Below, one piece after another: positions 1 through 12,900 of a stretch of DNA of 64,000 bases. The notes below the pieces were generated by a model. That model made no database searches. It had not been told where the DNA came from and worked only from the letters and a program-made list of their open reading frames with translations. Every line of letters begins with the position of its first letter. Position 1 is the stretch's first letter. Both the position numbers and the translations under genes were made by a program. The DNA comes from Arbacia lixula (taxonomy: Eukaryota; Echinodermata; Echinoidea; Arbacioida; Arbaciidae), in NCBI GenBank assembly GCA_963669155.1, contig OZ022585.1:8489422-8553421 (forward strand). Direction: 5' to 3'.

Positions 1-52
1 GCTCCGAGCTAGCTCCATCTAGCACAAGATTTCTTAGGAAATTTTCTCGACC

Positions 53-180
53 AAATGGCTAGCTATTTTGCCTGATCTGGCTAATGAAGACGCAAATAGC
101 TGCTAATTAATGATCTGGCTTGGCTATCCCGATCAGAACTAGCTTGCTATTTTGCCACATCGGGCTAATGAAGACGCACC
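53..180 (+). repeat. Left partner of a ~125-bp inverted repeat pair
   Basis: It contains GGCTAATGAAGACGCAAATAG and GCTATTTTGCCACATCGGGC. The inverse copy is at 3409-3540. A more distant relative with CATCAGCC...AAATAGC modules is at 15160-15345. Confidence 0.8.
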
Positions 181-354
181 TTTTGAGGACTTGTTTTCTT
201 CACACAGTCTCTTTTGTTATTCCCGTGGGCTATTTTATGTATTGCGGTGGATAGATCGCCCTAATGTGCCCTGGTGTAATCTATTTCACTGCTGCTGCTT
301 CATAAGATTTCTCTCTTTTTTTTTTTACTGACAGTGCAATGAACTCGGGTAATG

Positions 355-735
355 ACATGAGATGTATTCATATTCAGTCATCAGTGTCTAGAGAGATATG
401 ATCCAGAAAAAGAAAGAAATCATAATAAAAGCAATGAATTCCTTTATGAGATAGATTCAACCTCAGCATAGAGATATGATCTGGCCCCCTAAAAAAATGC
501 TTTTTACGTCAAAACAGCAATGATTTCCAATATTAGGTAGATTCAATCATCAGCATAGAGAAACATGTATGATCTGGCAAAAAAAGAAGAGAAAATTAGT
601 TTTACACCATATCAAAAGCAACAAATTCCTTTTATGAGATTTAATCAGCATCATAGAGGTATAATCCATAAAAAAGAGAAAATTCTTTTCAAATCATAAC
701 AAAAGCAGTGAATTCCTTTTATGAGTTTGATTCTT
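355..735 (+). repeat. Diverged ~100-bp tandem repeats
   Basis: About four units carry AAAAGCAATGAATTCCTTTATGAG and ATAGAGATATGATCTGG-type segments. Spacing varies and units are strongly diverged. Confidence 0.7.
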
Positions 736-1047
736 AGTGACATGATTTTGAGAGATTTTGACATGAAACCAAGTAAGGGTTGTGCTACCATGCCTAGGGG
801 GCCAGTGTAAAGGTCATGACCCTATGTGTCATAGAGCAAAGCCCCCTGGCATCCCATCATGCATCATGCTCCGCAAGTGGGGCTTGGCAGCTAGTGAAGT
901 GGGTGGTAGGGCGACTTTGGCTGAACGGGAGAACGTGACGCAATCGCGTATGCATCATATTGTTGAGAGCAGCTGCTAGTCATGAATATTAAGTGGCGGC
1001 ATCAAACCTTGTTAAAGAGGATGGCTTATCCATGTGCTTAAATATCC

Positions 1048-1292
1048 TTGGTTTTACACACATCTATGAAAAAGAATTATTCTATGGTCAAAAACACCAA
1101 AAAGAACAATTTTTGGAATCATACAGCACACAACATGCAGGGAAAGTATCTTGCAGGTGACGTCATAAAATATCAATTTCGAAAGATCATGACTTTCTTA
1201 ACCTTTGACGGAATTTCGTCAAACCTTCACCTTCCTTCATATTTGTACTTTTATTGAAACCAACTTAATTTCAGGGTGAACCATCCCTTTAA
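1048..1292. mobile_element. Family A element, right arm only
   Basis: It contains GTGACGTCATAAAATATCAA and ends TCAGGGTGAACCATCCCTTTAA. The left arm is missing. Confidence 0.7.
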
Positions 1293-2267
1293 TGCCACTG
1301 GTTACCAGCATCATAGAGGGGCTCTCCTTTATGTTTAGTTCTTATCTGTGCTGTAAGAGGATTGTAATGTGATGATGTACTCTGAGACATCTCTCATGAA
1401 CCTGAGCGAGGCACACTGGGCTTTCCATAATGGCTCGCCAAGGTTTTTTTTTTTTTTTGGTGACCCTTTTTTTTGTGGCAACAAACAAGGTATGTTCTGT
1501 GCTTGTGGGATTGAGTGAGCAAAAGGAGATGAAGAGAGCGTGGGGGAGAAAGAGAAGAAGGAAAGGACTACTAGTAGGTAAACAGTCTGAGATGGGAGGA
1601 TTTTATACAGTGTCTGGTCGGAGATCGCAAGGACTTTAACCGCAAAGTAGGGGCTGAGTACTTCTTAGTGCTGAATAAAGATATAAAGAAAAAACTGGCA
1701 TGGGAGGTTGAAAGGTGGCAAGGTTTTTTGCGGTGGTGATGTGGTGATTTTGACTGCGGTGGAAAGTGCAGCTGTAAGGGCAGAAGTGATGTGGATGGCT
1801 TCTGACAGTCTCGGCTCTGGAGGAAAAATTGAGCAGACTTGGGGGTAGCCTAGGTTAGCCTAGGTTCAAGGCTGGGATTGTGGTCTATTTCTTTCTCTTG
1901 TGCATCGCTACGATCATAACTAGGTTTGGACACAAAGACTAGGTACCTTGTTTGCTTCTCTCTCTGGTAGAAGGGTAGAGTGAAGAATGGCTAGACTGTG
2001 GATCCAGACATTGTTGTGAATGAAGTGAAGAGCAGAAAGGAGCTTCCCCAAGCCCAGTATTGTATGTATTCTACGAGTTCCAGCTCTGGTGAGTGGACAC
2101 AAACTAATCACTACTGTATAATTGTGTCTGGAAACAACTAAATCTTTAAATAATACAGTCTGGAAGCAAAGGCTAAACTATGGTTCATAACTTAGTCTGG
2201 AAATGTAGGCTAAGTCGCGCTCCACAGGGCAGCCGCAAAGAAATACGACCACTGACTGTTAGCTAGT

Positions 2268-2468
2268 CTAGTTACCAGACTATGAGGTGCATGGACACAA
2301 TCGAGTCCTTATAACAACTATGTTTGGTAACACAGACTATGTCCTCATCCCATCCTCCTCCTTCTGATAGGAGAAGGGGCCAGTATGGGATTAGGGTGTA
2401 GTCTGTGATACCAGACACAGTCGTTAACAGACTCAGATATGTTCATGCACCTCACAGCCTAGTAACTA
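2268..2468. mobile_element. Palindromic element, family P, copy 1
   Basis: It begins CTAGTTACCAGACTATGAGG and ends with the inverse. The arms of ~80 bp contain GAGGTGCATGGACACAA. Copies 2 and 3 are at 21569-21767 and 30788-30983. There is no coding capacity. Confidence 0.85.
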
Positions 2469-3408
2469 CATGCAGGGGTTAATGTTAGCATCAGTATCCA
2501 AATGGAGTCGCGGTTGCAGGCAGCAAACGATGCATCCGAAACAAGCAGACATCCTAGCCTAGAAGGGAGACTAACTTGAGGAGGCTTGTTGCAACAGCAG
2601 CAATACAGTGTTGATCTTGGAACTACAGCCTGGAGGTCGGTTGTGTTAACTCCTGGAGGTCGATAGTGTTATTTGGAGCCCAGGGAACAGATTGGAGGTT
2701 GTGTTACTTTACTTCAGAGCTAGCACACACCACCTTGGAATCAGGAGAGTAAGTTTTGTGTAGAGTTTGCACCATCATCATGTCTACCGGTACGTAGGGA
2801 TATTGGTTCCCATCTCTGCTGCACTTGGAATTGTAAAGAGGTTTGTTATTGAATTAATTTGATGCTGGTGATACTGTTAACTGTGTGTTCTTGACGTGGG
2901 ATGCTGTTCATTCTTTGGGCACTTCCATTCAAATCTCAGAATGATGGTCTTTTTGAAAGATCAGTGCATGTTGATACCACAGTGGTTGGGATAGAAGTCA
3001 TAAGTTCAGTCAGACTTGTTAAAGCTATTCATTAGATGTTGTAATGTCAACATCTTACCTGACCTGGCACACATCATAATATGTTACATTACAGCTGTAT
3101 AGGTACAGAATAATGTTGGTAACTTGGTATATTAAAGTAAGATTTGTTCATGTATTTACTAATGAGAGTAAATGAGTGAAAACATTGTGGAATGTGTCAG
3201 TTTTGCTATAGCATGTTATATTTTGTTTGCTAGTGTTGCTGTGTGGTGTGTTCATACACAACAAAAAAACTCATTACCAGTTCAGTCAGGTTTTCAGTGC
3301 AGCAGTGAAAAGTATGCAAACAAGCTGTAAAACTTTAGCAAGGGTGAAATAAAACTCTTGAACTGTGCCCCATGCTGTGGATGAAGCTGCCTATTTTCTG
3401 GACACTTA

Positions 3409-3540
3409 CTGTGCGTCTTCATTAGCCCGATGTGTCGAAATAGCTAGCTAGTTCTGATTGGGATAGCCTAGCCGGATCACAAAATAGCTCGCTATTTGCG
3501 TCTTCATTGGCCAGATCAGGCAAAACAGCTAGCAAAGTTT
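3409..3540 (-). repeat. Right partner of the inverted repeat pair
   Basis: It starts GTGCGTCTTCATTAGCCCGA and runs in the same order as the inverse of 53-180, at roughly 85-90% identity by eye. The pair encloses about 3.2 kb. Confidence 0.8.
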
Positions 3541-3556
3541 TCATGCAATGTCCATG

Positions 3557-3720
3557 TACACAACAGCTCAAAGGAATTGGCACAGAAAAAGGGAAAGGGA
3601 AGAAAGGGAAAGCTGTCTAGACAAAATATACCATGGTTTAAAACTGCGGCTCCTTCCCTTTCTTCCCTTTCCCTTTTTCCTTTCCCTTTCCCTATGCCAA
3701 TTCCTTTGAGCTGGAGTGTA
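3557..3720. mobile_element. Palindromic element with GGGAAA arms, copy 1
   Basis: One arm has CTCAAAGGAATTGGCA then GGGAAAGGGAAGAAAGGG; the other is its inverse. The centre is AAAATATACCATGGTTTAAA. The second copy is at 10749-10930. The purine/pyrimidine mirror arms could also form triplex DNA. Confidence 0.85.
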
Positions 3721-5177
3721 CAGTCTACAGGTTACTTTACATTTTTACACGTTAAAACATTTGTAAAGGGGAAAGAAAATGTTTTGTATTGATGGACAGG
3801 TGGTGTTTAGCTCTAACAGTCCCACGTGTGAATTTATTCCCAAGTAATACACACAAATCCCATAGAGCAGCATTCTGTCTGCCATTCGAAGGATTAAGCA
3901 GGTTTCACTCTTCAATATGCAAGCCTGCTATCATGTGTTAACACAATGTGTAGATCCAGGGTTTGAGCAACACGTTTGAAGATATAAATTATGTGTATTT
4001 TTCGCTTTTTATGCGTGTAGTGACCCATTTGTTCAGTTTGCGGAATGTTGATTTGTTTGTTGTAGATCGGTATCATTCTACACAGCAGGTCACTGCAGGT
4101 AGATTGGGTATTCTGTATGACGAGTGTCCTTGTTTACGTGTACCGGTAAAGAAGAATGGGAAAAAAGGAGGGGAAAGACACGAACAGAACATGTAATTTT
4201 ATGATATATTTTGTTAGTTCTGTCAGTCCTTGTGGAAAACACAATTGATGTTTGTTTTTGCAGTATAGTATGATTATTTGACATGTACCTGTGAATGTTA
4301 CTCTCTGAATTGTTCAGGGCCAGGAGATATTTGCGGATGCTACTTTCCACTGTGACATTATGAAATACAGAGACACATTGAGTTATCCTGTGTATTTTAC
4401 CACATTTGAGAGAAACCTGATTTCTCACTATGGCTTTTTCTGGCATTACAAAGGGGGGGGGGGGGGGGGGGGGGTAAGTCACCCCTAACCCTTATGTTAT
4501 TTCTTCATCTGTGGCACTATAGTGTGCATCTGTCAGGACCAGACCATTACAGCAGTCTGGAGAGCTGTCTCCAAACCTTCACCCATTCATGTCCTGAGGG
4601 ACAGCCCTGTTTGTAAATAACATGGGGCAGGGTCAGAGGTCATGATGCGGTGCCAGCACTCCCCTCATCATCTCAGAAATTGAGTGAAAATCACCAGTTT
4701 AATTCCACTGAAGTGTGGATTTATTAATTTCTGGTTGAGTGCCAAAATATCACCTTTGAATGTGTAGGGTGAGATTGAAACCGCTGTGTGTCGTTGTATT
4801 GATACTACTTTTGAAAATGTTTTCATAGGTCATAGTAAGGATTGTCTGAAGTTATGTATTCATTTGGAGGATTTCTCGCCTCAAACTTATGGTATATATT
4901 GGTAGTGGCCCGAGCAAAAAATGTATTTTATTTTTCTCCCTGGTCTCAGCTAAGGAGCTAGAAGTTGTTTTTTAATTACATGTGTATAAAGCAAATTAGA
5001 TGAGGGAGAAGAATTCAAGAGAATATAGTGAAGAGATACAGAGAGAAAGAGAGAGAGAGAGAAAGAGAGAGGGGGTGGTGGTGAGGGAATGTTTTGTGGT
5101 GAGTTAGATGTTTACCAAAAAAAAACCATGAAATGTTGTGAGGCAGAAAAATAAACAGCAGAAAGGAAAGATAAAGG

Positions 5178-5216
5178 TTGTGTGTGTGTGTGTGTGTGTG
5201 TGTGTGGGGGGGGGGG
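5178..5216 (+). repeat. TG array followed by G run
   Basis: (TG)14 runs directly into about 11 G. Confidence 0.95.
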
Positions 5217-5347
5217 TATCATGTGGTGAGGATATTATGTGGTGGGGTGTATACTCACATCAAAATTATATGTGACACAAAAAAATAAACAGAAGGAAGC
5301 AAAGAGAGAGACAGAGATGGAAAGGAAGGGAGAGAGATAGAGAGAGA

Positions 5348-5788
5348 AGCCCCATTGATATATCATACACTGCTATTATTACCGATGCACATCGGTAAGC
5401 AAGTTTCCAGCGAGCCGCAAAAGCACCGTTCATATACACCTCAAAAGCCGTAATGTTGCCATGTTTTGGACAGCTGGACTCTCTTCAAACCAATGGTGAC
5501 TCCGCTCAGCCATGCAAGTGGTAGGATTAGCGACCCACATACCAGAGCGCGATGCAAAAGGCACAATATTTACGGCTATTTTGCGGACGCAGCTTATAAG
5601 ATTCGCTTGCCGCAATATTGCGGTATTATTACTAGGTCTTGATCTGCAAAAAATAAGCGCAAAAAAGGAGGAAACAAATACCGCATTATTTTAAAGATTC
5701 CTGTTCATACAGGCAGCTATCGGTGATGCATCGGCAAAATTGCCGCACATGTTGCGCCTTTTTAGCAGATAGGTGGTGTATAACAACG

Positions 5789-5793
<5 letters not shown>
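5348..5793 (+). mobile_element. Hairpin-rich MITE, family M, copy A (degenerate)
   Basis: It is 446 bp long, with the same ends as copies B and C in mutated form (AGCCCCATTGATATA and ACAACGGGGTG). It is flanked on both sides by AGA, and lies within GA-rich sequence. The internal order matches copy B, with small deletions. Confidence 0.85.
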
Positions 5794-5886
<93 letters not shown>

Positions 5887-5909
5887 GGGGAAAGAGAGAG
5901 AGAAGGGGG

Positions 5910-5948
<39 letters not shown>

Positions 5949-5960
5949 GGGGAGACAGAC
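5794..5960 (+). repeat. Long GA microsatellite
   Basis: A nearly pure (GA)n of about 85 bp is followed by interrupted GA/GGGA sequence. It abuts the right end of MITE copy A. The open frames across it encode only Arg-Glu or Leu-Ser repeats. Confidence 0.95.
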
Positions 5961-6707
5961 AGAAAGAGAGAGAAAGATGGAGAGGAAGAGATGTTTTGTT
6001 GTGGTTTGTACAGAGTGCACCTTGTATGCAGAGCTGTGAGTCACTCTTGAACTCCTGAGCCAGCCGAGTTGTTATTCTAGCTTGTGACACCACAGTCTAG
6101 ACCAGGTAGGTGGTGGTTTCAAGCTGGTCGTTCTCTCACCTCCTGTTTTGTCTACACATATTTCAGAGATGTTTTTAGGTACTGGTACAGCAATAGGACG
6201 TGTTCATTATTCAGGAGTGGCAAAGTAGCCGTTTGATCGAAAAATCTTCCCCCCAGTCTCGAGCTAGAAGACAAAATAACAAGATATCTTGTGGTACATC
6301 TTCATCAGGCCGAAATCTAGCCAGAGTCTGCGAACTTGTCACATGTGTGCAACAGCATGCAGTTGGCACTCTACTGCAATACATAGCAGCAAAGCTACAC
6401 CAGCATCTGTGCTATTGTGGATGTTAACCCATTCAGTCCCATAGGCAACAAACTGAGTTGTTTGTGATATTGGGATGTTCATACTTGGTACTTAGAAAGG
6501 TGAAGGTGTTGGTAAGACATTAACCCTTTGTGTGCCAGGCAAAAAGCTGCTGTATGGGATTTGTGTGCATTGTGTATGGAAAGCTGTATGAATGGCGTGT
6601 AAAGAGTTAAGTAACGTTTACGGTGATTTCCATTCTCCCTTCTCCTAAGTGTGGGACATATTGAATGGGTTGATTATTCATTCCCTCTTTCCTCCCCCTG
6701 TCCACAG

Positions 6708-6897
6708 GTCCAACGTGCGCCTGAGTAAGATTGAGGAGGCGCTGCGGTGCATGCAAGACTTCGACAGCCAGCTGGCGGAGTGGACGGCCTGGCTGCAGAC
6801 GATAGAGCTCCCTCTACAGGCCCTGGACGCACACACCCAGGACAAGGCTGCCAGGGAGGACAGGGATAAGGTCCGCGGCTGGCTGCACCAACATCAG
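6708..6897 (+). CDS. DMD: Dystrophin exon 55-like: first part of spectrin-like repeat
   Basis: The exon has 190 nt, equal to vertebrate DMD exon 55. The acceptor is ctgtccacag and the donor GTAAGG. It enters with one base completing a codon and leaves in phase 0. It encodes helix-forming sequence with the repeat-typical tryptophans in AEWTAWLQ, followed by a polar segment ending GWLHQHQ. The next constitutive exon, 37874, also begins in phase 0, so the 31-kb intron between them can be removed without another exon. Confidence 0.92.
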
Positions 6898-6920
6898 GTA
6901 AGGGATACTGGAAGGATGTG

Positions 6921-6953
<33 letters not shown>

Positions 6954-9900
6954 GTCTGTGTGCATGTATGTATGTAAACATGTAAGTTTGTTGGTATGCA
7001 TATATGTATTGTATGACTTTTGAATGTATGTTTAACATGTATGTATGTATGTATGTATGTATGTATGTATATATATTTATACAGTTTATGTATGTTTGAA
7101 TGTATGTATTTATGTATGTGTGTGGATGTTGTGTGTGTCTGTGTGAACGGTGGTGTGTTTCTGGGTTGAGAGGTAGTTGCTAGTGGTGTTCTAAAGCAGA
7201 AAGAAATTGTGATGTATGGCATGGGATGCAGTGGTGGGTATTGTTGTGAACGATGTTTTTTGAATGAGTGGTAGATGGATGTATGTGGGTGTATACATCC
7301 TGGTGGTAGAGGTAGAATATGTTGTTTGTTAAGGCTGCATCAGAAGGCTGCATCAGCAGAAGCTGAAGATAACGCGAGAAATGATAATTGCACCTCGATG
7401 GTTCCATGTGTTGTTTAACTTTAGCCCCAAGTGTTGTTTGACTTTGCCCAAAGTAAAAAGATCATTTGTAAGTGCCATGGGAATAAACCCCTTGCTCACG
7501 GTTAGATTTTCTGGACTGCTGGACCCTGGTCCAGTTAGGATGTCAAAATTTGCTATGAAACTGCAGTTACTAAAGGGCTATGGCTAAATAGTGTCTCATT
7601 ATGTATTTAAGTTATTCATATTTTGTTGCTGTCTAAAGAGCAAGTAGTATGGGAATCGTGCTCCTTAGTGTCAAAATGGAAAAAAAGCCAGCCTATATAT
7701 ACGGGGGCTCAGTAAAGAATGGGTTGATTTTTTGCTTGCTTGTCATGTGTTTTAATTGATCAAAGTGAGAATTAAAGTAGATATGGTTAAGCCAACACAC
7801 ATATATGTCTCATTACTAAGTTGCCACTGTATACATGTATATGTTTGTCTTCTGATGATCACATGTGGTGGTGTTGTGTGTAGCTAAACTATATGGTATT
7901 TGCCAACAGAGGGCAGTAGTTGTTTTTTTAGCTACAGGTCACTCGGAGTTTTGGTGTCTTGGTGATATTGACCATTAGTCGGGAGTGCTTCACATGTAAA
8001 CGATATCATCTCCCCCCCCCCCCCCCCCCACAACCCTCCCACACATGCCTTTGCATATCTATACCTGGCTTCTAGGTTTTTGGACATAGCTAATTAAAAC
8101 TTCAAAGTAAGTCTGATGCTCATGATACTCACAAGGGTAGTAGTCTAGCTTTCATTCTCTCATTTTTTCCCTCACTCCGGAGAAGGAAGCAAAATATCAA
8201 ACTGATAGAATCATATTTTGTGGGTGTTTTACACAAGGTTTCTAGTCTGTATGAGATAAAACAAGAAAGAACATTTCTTAATAAACTACATGTGGCAGCA
8301 CATGAAATATGTGCTCCAAGACAGCAAGACATTTATTAATAATGATAGGATTTAATCAATTTTGTATAGTGTATTCATGAACATAAATTAATGTCTCTCT
8401 GAGCTTGAAAGAACTGAATACACACAAGGATAGAAATATGATTAAACTGGGTTCAGCCATATACCATAATTACAATGTGTACCGTATGTAACCTAACAGC
8501 CATAGCTTCATAAATCTTTTCAGGAAATGTAGGAGACTGACTTTGTTTTCCTTTGTCTGCCTGGCATTTCATTGGATTGTCTGCGGGAGAAGTAAATAAT
8601 TACTCTGCTTTTGCGATTCAAAAGTTTTATCTTGTCAGCCCAAGAATTGATTGGGTTTGATGGGTGATAGAAACCTCTCTCAGTGAGGGGTTTGTGTTCT
8701 TTCAACCAGTAATTTATTGTTTTGACTGAGTTTGATATTAATATGTGAAATGGTGACCAGCATAGGACCCATTCACACTGAATAGATAAGTGGGGGTATG
8801 AATGTAACCATGGCTCATGAAATGAGCTCATGAAATGCCTGTTCACACTGAATAGATAAGTGGGGTATGAATGTAACCATGGCTCATGGAATGTGCTCAT
8901 GAAATGCCCGTTCACACTGTATAGATAAGTGGGGTATGAATGTAACCATGGCTCATTCACAGACTTGAACCCTTTATGTGGTATTATAAGTTACTGCCAA
9001 TGGGTTCATGATGCTGATGTTTTTTTAACGTTGCTTTGTGTTGGTCATTCATGATTCATGTACCCATGAATATACACAAATTGAGGTAAAAAAATTTGCT
9101 GTTTATAAAAATCAGAGATAAGCACAATCAAGTGCTAGTCAAGCCTGATTCCTGTAATTATTTGTGAAGAGAACAAAGTGGGGCTTTTCCAAACAATAGA
9201 CCAAACAAAACAATGTATAGTACAGGAAGTCACAACATAAATTGTACCTGACTTTCAATGTACACAGGATTACCGCATATTACCGTTCAGCCTTCATTGT
9301 ATCAAGTTGCAAACATGCTTTCTTTTACCAGTTGTGAAGAGGGTTTGAGGACATGTGACCTACATTAGGGCAGGTCAAAGGGTCAAGGCCTGAACTCCCT
9401 TGTAGGGGCTTGCTCAGTCACAGCATTGGAATGTGTCTGGTTAATAACCATGGCAACCAAACCACAAGTAGCCTAGTTTCCAAACCATGAATGGTATCTC
9501 TTCTCTTTTGCACTACAATCAGAATTCAGCCTGAAAGAGTAGGCTACATGTATTTATTTTGTTTTTTAATGCTCTGTAATGGCCTTGAAGCTGGGTGATC
9601 ATTTAAAGGGATAGTTCACACTGAAGAGAGGTTGGTTTAAATAAAAGCAGAAATATGAAAGAAACACAGAAGTGAAGTTTTGACAGGAATCTTCCAAAGC
9701 ATGAGAAAGTTATGATCTTTTGAGATTTCAATTTTATGACATCACATATGAGGTGCTCTCCCATATGTTGTGTGCTGGATGATTCCATAAATGGCTCTTT
9801 TTCTGTTTTTGACAACGGACTGTGATCAAACTGAGCAATATTTCAGTTATCCATATTAAGGGAATACTTTCAAGTTCTCATTGGTAATTTTCACTGTTAA

Positions 9901-12900
9901 TTTTGCAATCAGACTTCCCTAAATTTGAGGCTTTAAATTTTGGTAACCAACAATGAAATGTGGGGGCTACTTTTTCATTGATGTCTTGAATGGAACTCAG
10001 TGAGCTATGTTTTGCTCTACATCCTATTGAGGACAGGGGCACTTTGGGGGATTGTGAGGGCTACTCACCCGAGCTGCTGTTAAAATATTTTACTGCAACT
10101 TTTTTTTTGTAATATTTCCACAGTGTGACTTCTATTTCAGAGTCCTCTAGGCTCTTCCTTACATCTGTTCCATCTTGTCATTGATAAGGAGGGAGCAGTC
10201 AGCCATAAAGAAGCTAGAACCCCCATCAAGGAATCCCAAATGCACTTTAAAACCCCCTTGCTGGAACACACACACAGCATCACAAAGAAGGCTACTGGTA
10301 CTTCATTTTGTAGAAAGAAATTAAAGATACTCTAATACATTTTGATGGAGATACTTCTTACAGTAACTACTTTCTGCTGTTTGTTCATCTGGTTTTATTA
10401 TATCATGAAAGCCAATGTAAGTAATGAGATTGTGCGAACTGGTGATCAGAAGATATCAATAAAGCCAAAGCAAATATTGTTATAGCAGTAGCATTATAGG
10501 TTTTCATTGACATTACACAGAAGTATTCTTCAAGGTTAAATTATGATAAAAACTAAAGTAAAAATTGTTATAGTGGAAGCAGTGTAGGTTTTCAATGACA
10601 TTATACAGAACTCTTCTTCAATATTATTTTGTGATAAAACTATTGTTAAAGTGGAAACTGTGGAAACAGTGTAGGTTTGGATGATATTGTACTGAAGTCT
10701 TCTTCAATATTTCATTGCTAATATCAGAGAGTGTCTCAGTCATACATGTACACTACAGCTCGAAGGAATTGGCATAGGGAAAGGGAAAGGGAAGAAAGGG
10801 AAGGAGCCTAAAGAGAAGCGTGTTTCATGCTGAACTGGACAAAATATACCACGGTTTCAAACTAAACTGCAGGTCCTACCCTTTCTTCCCTTTCCCTTTC
10901 CCTATGCCAATTCCTTTGAGCTGTAGTGTAGCTGGCTTCTCAAGATGTGAATTAGCCTGTCTTCCAGGCTGTTGGGCATTTCTAATCCTAATCACTTAAT
11001 AATATAATGGTCTGGCTGCACTAGACTTATCATTCCTGACTTCTTCTCTGGACGAAAAAACAAAGAAACTGTAAATTGACTAGTCTTATGTGTGCAAGAC
11101 ACTAGTTTTTAGTTTGGATTTAAAATGACCAAAAGCCTGCTAACAAAGCTAGATGCAAATATGATGGTAATAAATTTGTCTCAGGGAAGACAGATTTGGT
11201 TGTATTTGTTTCAGAAGTATGATAATGATAAAGGGGGGGGGGGGGGGTGGGATGCTAGGGGTGAAAGAAAGCGCCCATTGTTGCCTGGGTCACTGGGGAG
11301 AGGAAGAAAGGCCCCAAGGTATGAGGGGGCAGTGTTTGTATACACTCCTCAGAATGAGGTTGCCCATCATTCTAGTGGTCACAACCATGAATGGACCTCT
11401 TGTTTGAGTTATAGCTCAGTCTCAGGCTGTGGTATGCAGTGGATCTGACTCAGTGTCACTGATTTAGTTTACAGTCAGCTGAGTTGAATATTTAAGAGAC
11501 TAGCAGAGTATCTACACACAAAATATTCATAATAGAGCTAGACTGCAACTAGTGTATACGCCATATATTTTTTGTGAATCAGGACTTCACGACAATTTCG
11601 TGAATGGTTAAATTCGCGATTGTGGCGCACTAGTGCAAGTAGTACATGTGCTCGAGCAAGTCGTATTCATAATTTTGCGTGTTGTTAAAGTCGCGAATAG
11701 TCCAGATGATGGAAGATTGTATTTTATTGATAATGGTCTCTAGAAAATAGTCACAGGGGTAGGTTATCCTAGGGGAGATTATCCAGGGTTAGGGAAAGGG
11801 GTGGGGGGGGGGGGGCAGGGGAAAGAGGGTGCGGGGGAGGGGGGGGGGGCCTGAATTTGTTTTCTTTCTGAGTGAAGCCCAGAGGGAAATGATTGAGGGT
11901 TTAGACAGTGAAGGACCACAATGCCAGGTATTGTCCCACAAATTGGTTCTTGTGTATGGTTGCCACCTGAAACTCCCAGACACCCCATTGTCTGTAATGG
12001 GTTCAAAGGTCTTCTTGAAGGGGAAAGTTTAGCCAGTCAGTGTGCCTAACCTGAAGCCACATATCCAGTAACAAGAAGTGAAGAGAAGAAGGGGTAGGAT
12101 ACCAGTCTATGGGTTGCCAGAAAGAAGTAGGTGTAAGACTTTAACCATTCCCGTGCCTGAAGAAATGCTGTTCAATGAGATTTGTGTACATTCCTGGTGG
12201 AAAGGAGTTAAAAGCCAAAGAAACATTGCTGTGAAGGGCACATATTGAACTACTGTAGAGAGAGTTGTAAGAAGGGGCTTGGAAGTTGGCGTAACTGGAC
12301 CAGGTCTTGTAGAGCATATCCCTCCATTAGTGCTCTTGATACGTTTCTGAATACGAAGAGACATGCATGGCGAGACTTTCATAAGCCCCGTTCATATACC
12401 ATATACCGCTATTATTACCGATGCACATCGGTGAGCAAGTTTCCAGCGAGCCGCAAAAGCACCGTTCATATACACCCCGAAAAGCCGTAATGTTGCGGTG
12501 TTTTGGACAGCTGAACTCTCTCCAAACCAATGGTGACATGCTCCGCTCAGCCATACGAGCGGTAGGATTAGCGACCAACAGGCCAGAGCGCGATGCTAAA
12601 GGCGCAACATTTACGCCTATTTTGCAGACGCAGTTTATAAGATTCGCTTACCGCAATATTGCGGTATTATTACTAGGTCTCGATCCGCGAAAAAGCCGCA
12701 AAATAAGCGCAAAAAAGGAGGAAGCAAATACCGCATTATTTGAGCGATTCCCGTTCATATACGCACCTATCGGTAATGCATCGGCAAAATTGCCGCAAAT
12801 GTTGCGCCTTTTTCGCGGATAGGCGGTGTATATGAACGGGGTTATAATGTACAGCGGATGAGTGGTGATATTTACCTGTTGAATCCTGTAATCTTGGTTA

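Larger units (their letters stand above)
1..6707 (+). other. Intron upstream of exon 55 (3' part only)
   Basis: No exon was recognised. The stretch ends in the polypyrimidine tract and AG before 6708. It contains diverged tandem units at 355-735, an inverted repeat pair (53-180 and 3409-3540), half of a TTAA-ended element near 1292, a palindromic element at 2268-2468, a purine-rich palindrome at 3557-3720, a G22 run at 4453-4474, MITE copy A at 5348-5793 and long GA arrays. The open frames here are short and show no family resemblance. Confidence 0.7.

Noticed and set aside
782..979. 65-codon frame in a locally GC-richer stretch as a small exon
   Set aside because: No splice borders in phase with exon 55 and no similarity to spectrin repeats.
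5686..6093. Long open frames across the GA/CT array
   Set aside because: Pure dinucleotide repeat gives open frames on both strands with only Leu-Ser or Arg-Glu; no unique sequence or splice support.
6674..7222. 182-codon minus-strand frame over exon 55
   Set aside because: Antisense shadow of the exon plus the ATGT/CTGT repeats.
12421..12822. 133-codon frame as a transposase gene
   Set aside because: Shared by two near-identical MITE copies, but too short for a transposase, with no catalytic motif, and broken in copy A.
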